The position numbers and the translations under genes were made by a program. The notes under the pieces are model-generated. The model was not told the origin of the DNA and searched no databases. It saw only the letters and a list, made by a program, of their open reading frames with translations. Below are positions 32,111-40,553 of a stretch of DNA of 64,000 bases, in pieces. Source of the DNA: an uncultured Actinomycetes bacterium (lineage in GTDB: Bacteria; Actinomycetota; Actinomycetes; Mycobacteriales; Mycobacteriaceae); contig CAISDL010000045.1 in NCBI GenBank assembly GCA_903884065.1, positions 1-64,000 on the forward strand. Reading direction: 5' to 3'. Every line of letters begins with the position of its first letter. The first letter of the stretch is position 1.

Positions 32111-32150
32111 AGAAAAAACCCCCGTCAGCATGGGCGGCTGTACGAGGGTT
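32111..32150 (-). terminator. Attenuator-type terminator upstream of ilvB
   Basis: On the minus strand AACCCTCGTACAGC and GCTGACGGGGGTT (32150-32117) form a 13-pair stem with one bulge and one mismatch around a 7-base loop, followed by a TTTTTTCTT run. It lies 38 bases before the ilvB start and 18 bases after the leader-peptide stop. An intrinsic terminator inside a 5' leader, before the first gene of a branched-chain amino-acid operon, is the standard layout of transcription attenuation. Confidence 0.8.
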
Positions 32151-32168
32151 GCGCGCTGGTGCGTGTGG

Positions 32169-32237
32169 CTAAACCCGGCGGGGGGCAAGCGCGGCACCAA
32201 CGCGCTGACCTACTACGAGCTCTCCGCCGGTCGTCAT
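32169..32237 (-). CDS. Putative 22-residue ilv leader peptide
   Basis: A short frame begins ATG ACG ACC GGC and ends in TAG at 32169. It encodes 22 residues starting MTTGGELVVGQRVGAA and ending APRRV, of which four are valine (two adjacent) and two leucine. It lies on the ilvB strand and is followed by the intrinsic terminator above. Stalling of a ribosome on the Val codons when valyl-tRNA is scarce would favour read-through. No strong Shine-Dalgarno is evident, and the frame is too short to be judged on coding statistics. Related ilv leader peptides are known in corynebacteria; this one is an inference from layout. Confidence 0.55.
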   Translation of the reverse strand: MTTGGELVVGQRVGAALAPRRV

Positions 32238-32322
32238 GCTTCCGAAGGCTAGCCTCAGCACAGGTCAGCGTCAAATCTGGCGGCCTGGAACCGCCGGGCG
32301 GGGACAGTGCCATGATTGCCCC

Positions 32323-32715
32323 ATGCCTGGTGGATCCGATAGCGCGCCGACCGTGATCCGTATCTCTCAGATGGCGCACTTCGCGTCGGCGTTCATCCTG
32401 CTGTGGCTGGTGCTGCTGATGCCGGCCTTCGGGCGCTGGGGGCTGCTGCTGCTGGCGATTCCGGTGGTGCTGTCGGTGGCGATCGAGCGGCTGCGCACGG
32501 TCGCCGACGAGGACACTGTCACCGCTCGCAGGCTGCTGAGCAGCCGTACGCTGCCGTGGTCGCAGATCGAGGGGTTGAAGTTCAACCGCGGCAGCTGGGC
32601 CCGAGCCTGCCTGCCGGACCTCTCAACCGTGCAATTGCCGGCGGTGACGTTCTCCACGCTGCCGATGCTGACCGCCGCCAGCGGCGGGCAGGTTCCCAAC
32701 CCCTACCAGCGCTAG
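32323..32715 (+). CDS. cfp6: Small membrane protein with PH-like domain (Cfp6-like)
   Basis: The 130-residue protein has two hydrophobic helices at about 18-50 (HFASAFILLWLVLLMPAFG, then LLLLAIPVVLSVAIERL). A PH-like domain follows: TVTARRLLSSRTLPWSQIEG, LKFNRGSWARACLPD, VQLPAVTFSTLPMLTAASGG and a VPNPYQR end. It matches the M. tuberculosis culture-filtrate protein Cfp6 (Rv3004), whose function is unknown. I start at ATG 32323; a second in-frame ATG (MAHFA) lies at 32371 and may be the start used in other species. Confidence 0.8.
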   Translation: MPGGSDSAPTVIRISQMAHFASAFILLWLVLLMPAFGRWGLLLLAIPVVLSVAIERLRTVADEDTVTARRLLSSRTLPWSQIEGLKFNRGSWARACLPDLSTVQLPAVTFSTLPMLTAASGGQVPNPYQR

Positions 32716-32725
32716 CGGGCCAATC

Positions 32726-33580
32726 TCAGGCGAACGGGTTGATGCCGTGCAGGAAGAACCAGGCGGCGACACCGCCCCCGATGCCGAGCACCAACGCCAG
32801 GAACGAGCCGATGAACGGCCTGCGCGCCCAGCCGCGGCTGCCGTCGAAGCCGTAGCGGCCCGGGCCGGCGAGCACGATGGCCGCCGCAACCGCGGTGAGT
32901 AGCAGCAGGTATTCGACGGCCGAGCCGAAGACGAACAGTCCACCGTCGGCCCGTTGCGCGGTGAAGGTCACCAGCACGCTGTTCACCAGGAACGCCAGTG
33001 CCACCGCCGCGGCCAGTGGGGTGAACAGACCCAGGACGAGCAGCACGCCGGAGGCGATCTGGGCCCCGGCAGCCAGGTAGGTCAGCAGGTTGGCGTTCTG
33101 GTAGCCGGCCTCGATGAGGGTCTCCCGGAATCCTTCCAGACCCGGACCGCCCCACCACCCGAATGCCTTCTGCAGACCGTGGGCGATGAACACCACGCCC
33201 AATGCCACGCGCAGAACCAGCAGGCCCAGATCCTGGGTGCCTCGCCGCCCGGCCGCCTTGGCCCGTTCCTCGGCGTCGGCGGGAACGATCTCCGCCGGAG
33301 CGGCCGGCGGGATCGCCCCGGCGGGCGGGTACACAGGTTCCACGTACGGCAGTGGCTCCGGGTCGTGGAGCAGCGCGAATCCCGCCGGAGGCGGCGACGT
33401 CGGCACAGTCGTGCCGGCAGCGGGGCCGCGGTTCGGCTGGAGGATCCGGGTGGTCTCGAAGTCCCCGCCGTAGCTCGCCGAGGCCAGGTCGTCCTCGGGA
33501 TCGACCAACCGGGCCGACACCGGGCGCACTGCGGAGTCCTCGGGTCGCTGCCAGCCGGTTTCGGGATTCTGGCTCGTCAC
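32726..33580 (-). CDS. DoxX-family membrane protein
   Basis: The 284-residue protein has a long hydrophilic N-terminal half with Pro/Ala, then four membrane helices. The DoxX signature is VLRVALGVVFIAHGLQKAFG, WWGGPGLEGFRETLIEAGYQ and LAAGAQIASGVLLVLGLFTP. A final helix (LALVLGIGGGVAAWFFL) ends the chain. It corresponds to Rv3005c, which in M. tuberculosis works with superoxide dismutase and SseA in a membrane-associated oxidoreductase complex against oxidative stress. Whether the complex exists here cannot be seen in this window. Confidence 0.87.
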   Translation of the reverse strand: MTSQNPETGWQRPEDSAVRPVSARLVDPEDDLASASYGGDFETTRILQPNRGPAAGTTVPTSPPPAGFALLHDPEPLPYVEPVYPPAGAIPPAAPAEIVPADAEERAKAAGRRGTQDLGLLVLRVALGVVFIAHGLQKAFGWWGGPGLEGFRETLIEAGYQNANLLTYLAAGAQIASGVLLVLGLFTPLAAAVALAFLVNSVLVTFTAQRADGGLFVFGSAVEYLLLLTAVAAAIVLAGPGRYGFDGSRGWARRPFIGSFLALVLGIGGGVAAWFFLHGINPFA

Positions 33581-33714
33581 ACGGCCAGGGTATGTGCAAT
33601 CCCGGGCAAATCACCGGATTTGCCGGGCACGTCGACCGGTCAATGTGTCGCCCCGGATCGCCGCCGCCCGGGGCGCCGTGGCGCATCACGCCGAGGAATC
33701 CGTAACCTTGCGGG

Positions 33715-34833
33715 ATGCGATTGCGTCCGCCGAGATCGGCAGTGGCCGTGCTGTGCGCGGCAGCGGTGCTCACGGCGGGGTGCGCACGCTTCGACGACGC
33801 GGTCTCCCAGCCCTTCACCACCGAGCCGGAAATGATGCCCGGGAAGTCGGCCACGCCGCCGCCTCCCCCGCCGCTTCCGCCCAAGCCGTTCCCGAAAGCC
33901 TGCCCCGCGCCCGGGGTGATGCAGGGCTGCCTGGAGAGCACCAGTGGATTGATCATGGAACCGGACGCCAAGAGCGCCCTGGTGGCCGAGCGGACCACCG
34001 GCGCGATCAAAGAGGTGTCGGTCAGCGCCGAGCCCAAAGTCAGGATGGTCATCCCGGTCGACGGCAGTGGGGACGGCGGACTGATGTCGATCGCGATGTC
34101 GCCCACCTATTCCCAGGACCGGCTGATGTACGCCTACATCAGCACCCCCACCGACAACCGGGTCGTTCGCATCGCCGAGGGCGATGTCCCCAAGGATCTG
34201 CTGACCGGAATTCCCAAGGGCGCGACGGGCAACACCGGGTCGTTGATCTTCACCAGTCCGACGACATTGGTGGTTCAGACCGGTGATGCCGGCAGCCCGG
34301 AGATGGCCAATGATCCGAAGTCATTGGCCGGCAAGGTCATCCGAATCGAGCAGCCCACCACGGTGAACCAGGTCCCGCCCACGACGGCGCTGAGCGGTAT
34401 GGGCGCCGGCGGGTCTATGTGCCTGGACCCGGCCGACAAGACCCTCTACGTCACCGACCGCACCCCGGCCGGTGACCGGTTGCAGCGGGTCGGATCCGAC
34501 GGCAAGGCCACCACCGTGTGGACCTGGCCGAACCGCCCCGGGGTGGCGGGCTGCGTCGCGTTGGACGGGACGGTGCTGGTGAACCTGGTCAACACCAAGC
34601 AGACCGTGGCGGTGCGGTTGGCTCAGGCCACCGGTGCGGTCACCGGCGATCCCGAGGTGGTACGCCAGGACACCCACGGCCACGCCTGGGCGCTGGACGT
34701 CTCCCCCGACGGAAACATCTGGGGTGCGACGGTGAACCGAACCGCCGGGGATGCCGAGAAGAACGACGACGTCGTCTTCCCGCTGTTCCCGCAGGGCGGC
34801 GGGTTCCCCCGCTCCAACGCCGACGTCACCTGA
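33715..34833 (+). CDS. lppZ: Lipoprotein LppZ, beta-propeller sugar-dehydrogenase-like
   Basis: The 372-residue protein has a lipoprotein signal peptide: basic MRLRPPR, hydrophobic core and lipobox LTAGC with Cys23. Mature regions have a proline-rich linker (PPPPPPLPPKPFPKACP) and a propeller resembling PQQ-dependent glucose/sorbosone dehydrogenases: GDGGLMSIAMSPTYSQDRLM, FTSPTTLVVQTGDAGSPEMA, GSMCLDPADKTLYVTDRTP. It should be anchored at the outer face of the membrane. It equals Rv3006, of unknown substrate. Its stop overlaps the P450 stop by 8 bases on the opposite strand. Confidence 0.88.
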   Translation: MRLRPPRSAVAVLCAAAVLTAGCARFDDAVSQPFTTEPEMMPGKSATPPPPPPLPPKPFPKACPAPGVMQGCLESTSGLIMEPDAKSALVAERTTGAIKEVSVSAEPKVRMVIPVDGSGDGGLMSIAMSPTYSQDRLMYAYISTPTDNRVVRIAEGDVPKDLLTGIPKGATGNTGSLIFTSPTTLVVQTGDAGSPEMANDPKSLAGKVIRIEQPTTVNQVPPTTALSGMGAGGSMCLDPADKTLYVTDRTPAGDRLQRVGSDGKATTVWTWPNRPGVAGCVALDGTVLVNLVNTKQTVAVRLAQATGAVTGDPEVVRQDTHGHAWALDVSPDGNIWGATVNRTAGDAEKNDDVVFPLFPQGGGFPRSNADVT

Positions 34834-36031
34834 CGCACAGGTGTAGGGACTCGCGGCGGCGCGCCAGCACACTGGGCAGCCACGGCCCGACCTCGACGGC
34901 GTCGAACCATCTGGTCCGCTCGAACAGCAACTGGAGTACGGTCACGGCTTCCAGCCGGGCCAGCGGGGCGCCCAGGCAGAAGTGGACGCCTTTGCCGAAG
35001 CTCATGTGCGCCTTGCTGATCGGCCGGTCGAGCCGGAATTCGTCGGGCGCCTCGACATGGTCCGGGTCGCGGTTGGCCGAACCCCACACCAGCAGCACAC
35101 GGCAATCCCGGGGCAGCGCGACCCCGGCCAGTTCCGTGTCCTCGAGCACGTGGCGGTAGTGGGCGCGAAACGGCGGTTCGAGCCGCAGCGCCTCCTCGAC
35201 GAAAACCGGAATCAGATCCGGCCGGTCACGCACGCGCCGCTGAAGGCCGGCATCGGTGGCCAGGATGCTCACCGCGGTGCCGAGCAGCGAGGCCGTCGAC
35301 TCCCCGCCCGCGCTGAACAGCGAGACCAGGATCAGTTGGGCGGTCAGGTGGTCGATATCGCCCCGCGCCGTGGCGCTCGCCAGCGCACCCATCAGATCGT
35401 CGCCCGGCTTCTCGGCGGCGATCCGCAACCGCTGCACGATGTAGCCGCTCAACTCGCCGAGCGCCCGCATGGACGCCGCGAGTTCACCGGCCGACATCAA
35501 TCCGTCCAGCAGCTGCGTGCTGGCATAGCCCCATTGCGCCAGTTGGTCGGCGTCGGTGTTGGGAACGCCGATCAGGTCGGCCACGATCATCATCGGCAGC
35601 CGGTTGGCCACCGCGTCCATCCACTCGATACCGCCGGAAGACTCAGGAGCCCAGAGCTTTTCGAACACCTCGGTGATCAGCGGGGCAAACCCCCGAACCC
35701 GTTTGGCGGTGAAGTGGCTGAGCATCAGCCTGCGGTGCGCGGCGTGCACCGGGTCGTCCGCGGTGACCAGGATGTGCGTCCGACCGCCGACACCTTCCAT
35801 CTGGAACTCAGTGATGCCGCCCTCGGCGGAGTAGGTCATGGTCGCGGTCAGGTTCGACGAGAACACCTCCGGCCGATTGACCACGTCGGTGATCGCGGCC
35901 CAACTGCTGACCAGGTGGAAGCTCGAGTCGCCGAGGCGATGCACCCCGCCCTCGGCACGCAGCCGACGGTAGAGCGGATAAGGGTCCTGGATGGTGTCGT
36001 GGCCGAAGAACTCGGCCGGATCGACGGACAT
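34826..36031 (-). CDS. Cytochrome P450
   Basis: The 401-residue protein is a bacterial class I P450. The I-helix oxygen-binding site is SLFSAGGESTASLL, the K-helix ExxR is in FVEEALRLEPPFRAHYRHVL, and the heme loop is SFGKGVHFCLGAPLARLE with Cys352 as thiolate ligand. A ferredoxin partner is not adjacent. Its ATG overlaps the stop of the upstream gene (ATGA... shared bases at 36031), so it belongs to the same polycistron as the hydrogenase accessory genes. The substrate is unknown. Confidence 0.93.
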   Translation of the reverse strand: MSVDPAEFFGHDTIQDPYPLYRRLRAEGGVHRLGDSSFHLVSSWAAITDVVNRPEVFSSNLTATMTYSAEGGITEFQMEGVGGRTHILVTADDPVHAAHRRLMLSHFTAKRVRGFAPLITEVFEKLWAPESSGGIEWMDAVANRLPMMIVADLIGVPNTDADQLAQWGYASTQLLDGLMSAGELAASMRALGELSGYIVQRLRIAAEKPGDDLMGALASATARGDIDHLTAQLILVSLFSAGGESTASLLGTAVSILATDAGLQRRVRDRPDLIPVFVEEALRLEPPFRAHYRHVLEDTELAGVALPRDCRVLLVWGSANRDPDHVEAPDEFRLDRPISKAHMSFGKGVHFCLGAPLARLEAVTVLQLLFERTRWFDAVEVGPWLPSVLARRRESLHLCVR

Positions 36032-36876
36032 CAGGCACCGGGCCGGGCGGTGAGCACCAACCCCGGGTCGAACGTCGCCCGCGCGGCCACCGACGCGGCG
36101 GCGGCCGACACCACCAGCGCCGCGGCGTCGTCATAACCCCGGGGGAAGACGATCTCCGCGCTGTCCGGCCCGTCGCGGTGTGCCATCAGCCAGTCGTAGA
36201 GAAGCCAGTCCAGCGCACAGGTCAGCGACATCGGGTCGGCGTCGGGCAGCCCGGCCGCCTCCACCACCGAGGCCAGGGCCTCGCGGTGCTCCTTGCGGGC
36301 ACCCTCCTTGTTGGTCCCCGAGCTGTCGAAGATCAGCATCGACAGGGTCAGCGGAAAGCGTTGTCCGGCTTCGGTTCGCACCACCCACCGGCCTCCCCGC
36401 CACGGCTGGTCAGGGTCGACCTGGCAGAACTCCCCGTACCCGCCCACGACACCCAAGGTCGGCTCGTCGAGTTCCCCGTCGAACGGCGCCGGTCCGAGTA
36501 GACCCAGCGGCTGACGGGCGCGGATGGAGAACAACGCCGCGGTGCCGACGATCTTGCCGGCCCGAAGCTCGGCGGTCAGTCCGGTGCGTTGCAGCGCGGC
36601 CGCATACTCGAAGCAGAGACGATCGAGGGTCCGGTGCAACTCCAGCAGTTCGTCGCGTTCGGCCGCGTCGGCCGGTCCCCTTCCGCCGCCGAGGATCTCG
36701 CCGAACCGGTCCGCGGCGATGATCAGAGCGTCGTCGAGGGCCTCGAGGTGAGTGGCCACCAGACGGTCGGGCTCGTCATCCTCTGCTACCAGCGCCTGCA
36801 GCGAGGTGGGGTGACCGGCCGGGGTGGCCCAGTAGAAGCCGATCTGGCCGTCGGTTTGGACGATCCGCGGTCTCAT
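36031..36876 (-). CDS. Conserved-looking protein of unknown function in the hydrogenase block
   Basis: I do not recognise this 281-residue protein. It is hydrophilic, without a signal peptide or membrane helix. It has a helical N-terminal half with many acidic residues (RFGEILGGGRGPADAAERDE), a central stretch LGVVGGYGEFCQVDPDQPW and FPLTLSMLIFDSSGTNKEG, and ends Ala-rich. One conspicuous cysteine occurs in GEFCQV and another in LTCALDWLLYDW. The start ATG 36876 overlaps the stop of the NHL gene and its stop overlaps the P450 start. This supports co-translation, and a role connected with either neighbour. Confidence 0.8.
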   Translation of the reverse strand: MRPRIVQTDGQIGFYWATPAGHPTSLQALVAEDDEPDRLVATHLEALDDALIIAADRFGEILGGGRGPADAAERDELLELHRTLDRLCFEYAAALQRTGLTAELRAGKIVGTAALFSIRARQPLGLLGPAPFDGELDEPTLGVVGGYGEFCQVDPDQPWRGGRWVVRTEAGQRFPLTLSMLIFDSSGTNKEGARKEHREALASVVEAAGLPDADPMSLTCALDWLLYDWLMAHRDGPDSAEIVFPRGYDDAAALVVSAAAASVAARATFDPGLVLTARPGA

Positions 36877-38132
36877 GGCGACCTCTTCCACAGCATCACC
36901 CGGTTGTTGCCGGAGTCCGCGACGGCCAAGATGTCGCCGTGCAGCGACAGCCCGTAGGGCCAACACAGGGTGTCGTGCTGCACCGAGGTCCAGCGGTTCT
37001 CGCCGTTTGACGCGAAATCCGGTTGCGCGAGTACGTAGTCGGCACCCCGAGAGGGCGTGCCGCCATCGACTCCGTCGGCACCCCGAGAGGGCGTGCCGCC
37101 ATCGACTCCGCCGGCACCCCGAGAGGGCGTGCCGTCCGGCACCCCATCCCACAGCAGGATCCGGTTGTTGGCGGTGTCGGCGACGGCCAGTCGCCCGTCG
37201 TCGAGGCACACCGCATAAGGAAAGCGGAACCGGTCATTGGTGTGCGGGCCGTAGGGCCACTCCTCCGAATTGGTGAAATTGGGCTGCCCCACAACGAGAT
37301 CGGCATCGCGGTCGACGTCAGGCTGCGGTGACCACCCGAGCACCCGGTGATCGCCGGCATCGGCGACCAGTAGCAGGTCGCCGTGCCCGGCGATGTCATG
37401 CGGCCAGCGAAAACTGGACGGCCCCGCCTCACCACCCCGGTTCTCGGCATGGGATTCCGCATCGGGTTGGCCGAGAACGACGTCCGCGGGCTGATCAGGT
37501 TCCGGAATACCATTGCGCCAACCCAGCACCCGCCGATTTCCGGTATCGGCCACCCAGAACGTCGTTCCGACCATACCGATCCCGAACGGCCAGTACATGC
37601 CCCATGCCGAGCACTCCCCGCCCCGGTTCATCTCGACCGAACTCGGATCCGGCTGGCCGAGGATGTGATCCGGGGCGGTGTCGCTGGTCTGCGGCACTGT
37701 GTCCCACACCAGGATTCGGTGGTGCCAGGCGTCGGCCACGACCAGTCGCCCGTCGTGCACCAGAACACCGGTGGGAAGGTGCATCCCGCGTTCGGGCCCG
37801 CGACCGCCGGCGGCCGGCCCCTCGGTGTCGCCGTCGGGCTGGCCCAGCACCACATCGGCGGGCTGCTCGTCGGACTCCGGGACGGTGTGCCAGATCAGCA
37901 CCCGGTGATTACCCGAGTCTGCGGCCACCAGGTGATCGTCGGAGACGAACACCCCCCGCGGCGAGTACATCCAGGCCATGGAGGGTTTGGCTGCCGGCAG
38001 AGCCAGTCCGCCCGGGGCCGGGGCGCCCAGCCAGACGTGCGGCGCCCACCCATCGGTCAGATTCCCCGAGGGGACCACGTCGCGGCGTGTCCCCAGGCCG
38101 CTGACGTTATGACGGACGGTGTATCGACTCAT
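36873..38132 (-). CDS. NHL-repeat beta-propeller protein
   Basis: The 419-residue protein is built of NHL-type blades. Each has the pattern LVVADAWHHRILVWDTVP or VADSGNHRVLIWH, with DxxNHRVLxW cores, spaced about 50 residues, and interblade VLGQPD motifs. I count about six blades plus a terminal ILAVADSGNNRVMLWKRSP. No signal peptide is evident, so a cytosolic scaffold or binding role is likely. In the DNA at about 37035-37140 a 36-bp repeat encoding GVDGGTPSRGAD is present about two and a half times, inserted between two blades. Its 3' end overlaps the next gene. Confidence 0.85.
   Translation of the reverse strand: MSRYTVRHNVSGLGTRRDVVPSGNLTDGWAPHVWLGAPAPGGLALPAAKPSMAWMYSPRGVFVSDDHLVAADSGNHRVLIWHTVPESDEQPADVVLGQPDGDTEGPAAGGRGPERGMHLPTGVLVHDGRLVVADAWHHRILVWDTVPQTSDTAPDHILGQPDPSSVEMNRGGECSAWGMYWPFGIGMVGTTFWVADTGNRRVLGWRNGIPEPDQPADVVLGQPDAESHAENRGGEAGPSSFRWPHDIAGHGDLLLVADAGDHRVLGWSPQPDVDRDADLVVGQPNFTNSEEWPYGPHTNDRFRFPYAVCLDDGRLAVADTANNRILLWDGVPDGTPSRGAGGVDGGTPSRGADGVDGGTPSRGADYVLAQPDFASNGENRWTSVQHDTLCWPYGLSLHGDILAVADSGNNRVMLWKRSP
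37038..37140. repeat. 36-bp tandem repeat inside the NHL gene
   Basis: The unit gtcggcaccccgagagggcg followed by tgccgccatcgactcc occurs about 2.7 times with only one or two changes (ccgtcggc/ccgccggc). It is in frame and adds copies of the peptide motif GGTPSRGADGVD between two propeller blades. Other blades lack it, so it appears to be a recently acquired or expanded element. Confidence 0.85.
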
Positions 38133-38156
38133 GCTCGAACCATCATCGAGGGACCA

Positions 38157-39026
38157 TCATCGGGACACGCGCACCCAGACGTCGCCGTCGTCGACCCGAA
38201 GCGGCAACTGCTCGAGTTGGGCGCCGGGAGCGCTGAGGCACTCCCCCGAGGTCGCGTCGTAGCAGAAACCGTGCCAGGGACAGGTCAGCGTGCCGTTGCT
38301 GACATCGAGAACGGCGTCGGTCAGCGGCAGCGCCTCGTGAGCGCACTCGTTGCGGTAGGCCGAGAGCCGCTGCCCGAGGTTGACGACGATGACATCAACC
38401 GACCGGCCCGCACTGGTCAGCGTGGCGGTGGAGAGGTCATCGACGGGCAGGTCGGCGGCCGCACCCAGCCGCACCCAACCTTCAGCGGCCGGATCCCGAC
38501 CGCTGAATAGCGACTCCACCGAGATCAGCGTGGGGCTCGGCTCGTCTTTGACGACCTCGACCGTCGTAATGGCCGGAACACCTTGCACCAGAGCTTCTTC
38601 GACGAGAGTGCGCAGCGTCACCGAGGACATCGAGCAGCCGTTGCACGCGCCTTCGAGCCGGACGAATGCGGTGCCGTCCTCGATGCGCACCAGTGACACA
38701 TCGCCACCGTGGCTGTGCAATTGCGGCCGCACACCTTCGAGCACCTGGTTGGCATTGGTCACCGGGTCCGGCCGCACGATGCCGTGCAGGGTCAGCAGCA
38801 GACGAACCACTGGATCGTCGACCAGACCGAAGAGCACCTGGCGAGCGGCCTCGTCCTCCCGCAGCCGGCGCACGATGGTCACCAGACCGGCCTTGTGGAC
38901 GGCCTCGACCGCGTCCTGCAATTCCTCGGCCACCTTGCGGGCGGCCGGATCCAGATCCTCCAGCGCGGTGACGGCGTCGTCGACGCGCTTGGCCAGATCC
39001 TCGAACGTCGGCTCGACGGTGCCCAT
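38157..39026 (-). CDS. NifU-Rieske fusion protein
   Basis: The 289-residue protein has a NifU-type C-terminal scaffold domain at about 85-160, with LEGACNGCSMSSVTLRTLVE (CxxC at 128/131). This is followed by a Rieske [2Fe-2S] domain at about 183-285, with ECAHEALPLTD (C228, H230) and LTCPWHGFCYDATSGECL (C249, H252). It sits in the hydrogenase operon and should move electrons between the hydrogenase and the membrane or assemble/repair its clusters, as proposed for Rieske-type proteins of mycobacterial hydrogenase loci. I chose ATG 39026, with GAGGAG 8 bases upstream, over the GTG 39035. Confidence 0.88.
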   Translation of the reverse strand: MGTVEPTFEDLAKRVDDAVTALEDLDPAARKVAEELQDAVEAVHKAGLVTIVRRLREDEAARQVLFGLVDDPVVRLLLTLHGIVRPDPVTNANQVLEGVRPQLHSHGGDVSLVRIEDGTAFVRLEGACNGCSMSSVTLRTLVEEALVQGVPAITTVEVVKDEPSPTLISVESLFSGRDPAAEGWVRLGAAADLPVDDLSTATLTSAGRSVDVIVVNLGQRLSAYRNECAHEALPLTDAVLDVSNGTLTCPWHGFCYDATSGECLSAPGAQLEQLPLRVDDGDVWVRVSR

Positions 39027-39031
39027 CTGCG

Positions 39032-40300
39032 TCACTCCTCTTCACCTTCGGTGCGGTTCAGCGCAGAGGATCGGGAGATCTCGTCGAGCACCCCGCGCAC
39101 GGTGCGCATCGAGTCGTGATCACCGAACTCCTCGAAGATGAAGCGGGCCTCGTACAGCTTGGCCTTGGCCTGGTCGAAGTCGCCGAGATGCGCCAGCACA
39201 TTGCCCTGGTTGGCCAAGACCCTCGCCCGGCCCAGCGGGTCGATGTCGCGGTCGCGGGCCTGCAGGACCGCCTCGTAGAGTTCGACCGCTTCGACCAGGT
39301 TGTCCACCTGGTGGCTCGACGGGGTGTAGACCAGCGAGTTGGCCAGGTTCAACTGCACGCTGGCCCACTGCTCCGGGTAGTCCTCGCGGGTGTAGACCTT
39401 CAGTGCCGAGCGCAGCGACTGCGCGGCCACTCCGAGGCGCAACTGACCGGAGGCCTCGGTCATCGGCATGGTGAGGTAGGCGGTGGCGAGGTCGGCATGC
39501 GCCGCGGCCCACAGCAGTGGCGCCTCCTCGCGAAGTACCAGTTGAAGCGCCGAATGGTAATGCGGTATCGCGCGGTTCAGCAGGTCCGGGCGGTCCACCG
39601 CCTGCTCGTGAAGCACACCGGCCAGAGTCAGGTGCACTTCGGCGCGCGACACCCGCAGGTCCTCGGCAGCCCCGAGGGCGCGCAGAGCCTGCTCGAATCG
39701 GGACACGCCCTCGCCGGGGTCGGCGTGGGCGGCGATCGACCCGGCGGCGCCGAGCAGCACTCCGAGCAGCGGTGGGGATGCGTCAGCGGCGGATTCGGCG
39801 GCCCGGTCCAGCATCGCGACGGCAGCCGCGGGGTCGCCCTCGTCGAGGGCCTTGCTGGCGTGGGTGGACAGCACGACCGCGGCCAACTCGCCGGTGGCCC
39901 CGCCGAGTTCGGGCGGGGTGTCGCTGCGGCCCACGGCGAACAGCACCACGTCGACCAGGACGCCGAATTCGCCGAGCGCCGAACGGAGTTCGGCCGGATC
40001 CTCGGCATCGGGATCCATGACGAACCGGTTGTAGCGGGTGACCGGGTCATCCCCGGTCAGTTGCGCCAGCGCGCCGTCGCGGTCCCCGGCCAGCGCCAGT
40101 TCGTGCGCCCGCAGAGCGAGGGGCCACTCGGGCAGCCGACCGGCAAGCAGTGCCGACCGGGCCTCCTCGGTGTCGGCCGCGGCCGGAATCAGCATGTAGC
40201 CCAACGGCAGTGGGAAGGCGCCCAGCGGCTGCGGCCGGACCGCGAGCACGGCCGGATCGCCGGAGACGCCGGCGTCGACGACACCGATAGGGTCGGTCAC
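39032..40300 (-). CDS. Tetratricopeptide-like repeat protein
   Basis: The 422-residue protein has an extended N-terminus without a signal peptide, then alpha-helical repeats. Recognisable helices are LREEAPLLWAAAHADLATAY, RLGVAAQSLRSALKVYTRED, WASVQLNLANSLVYTP and GRARVLANQGNVLAHLGDFD, which resemble TPR units (34-residue helix pairs, A-x-x-x-G/A patterns). Such proteins typically bind partner proteins. It starts with GTG 40300 after AAGGAG, and its stop overlaps a GTG just before the NifU-Rieske start. A scaffold for hydrogenase assembly is inference. Confidence 0.8.
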   Translation of the reverse strand: MTDPIGVVDAGVSGDPAVLAVRPQPLGAFPLPLGYMLIPAAADTEEARSALLAGRLPEWPLALRAHELALAGDRDGALAQLTGDDPVTRYNRFVMDPDAEDPAELRSALGEFGVLVDVVLFAVGRSDTPPELGGATGELAAVVLSTHASKALDEGDPAAAVAMLDRAAESAADASPPLLGVLLGAAGSIAAHADPGEGVSRFEQALRALGAAEDLRVSRAEVHLTLAGVLHEQAVDRPDLLNRAIPHYHSALQLVLREEAPLLWAAAHADLATAYLTMPMTEASGQLRLGVAAQSLRSALKVYTREDYPEQWASVQLNLANSLVYTPSSHQVDNLVEAVELYEAVLQARDRDIDPLGRARVLANQGNVLAHLGDFDQAKAKLYEARFIFEEFGDHDSMRTVRGVLDEISRSSALNRTEGEEE

Positions 40301-40322
40301 AGAACTCCTTTGGTGAACGGTC

Positions 40323-40553
40323 TCATCCGTGTGGCGGCCCGCCGCCGATATCGCGATCGGCCGCCCGCCGGATCAGGTCGGCGGCCAGCTCCGCGCGTGC
40401 CTTGGTGTGGTGGGTGTTGATTCGTTTGCGAACCACGCCGTCGGCGAAGACGACGACGATCTCCACCGCCCAGCGGCCCCTTTCCTCCACCACCACGGTC
40501 TGCACGTCCAGGGCGGTATCGGTGGAGGTCTCTCGGTCGTCAGTCATCGTCAC
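40323..40553 (-). CDS. Small acidic/basic protein in hydrogenase operon
   Basis: The 76-residue protein starts GTG 40553 (or ATG 40547), overlapping the last bases of the maturation-protease gene. It has RGRWAVEIVVVFADGVVRKR followed by INTHHTKARAELAADLIRRA. The central beta-hairpin and following amphipathic helix look like a compact small domain. No cysteines are present, so cluster binding is unlikely. I recognise no family. Confidence 0.7.
   Translation of the reverse strand: MTMTDDRETSTDTALDVQTVVVEERGRWAVEIVVVFADGVVRKRINTHHTKARAELAADLIRRAADRDIGGGPPHG

Noticed and set aside
32125..32379. 84-codon minus-strand frame upstream of ilvB as a gene
   Set aside because: It overlaps the cfp6 start and leader region, is Arg-rich and has no recognisable motif; the shorter Val-rich frame fits the operon better.
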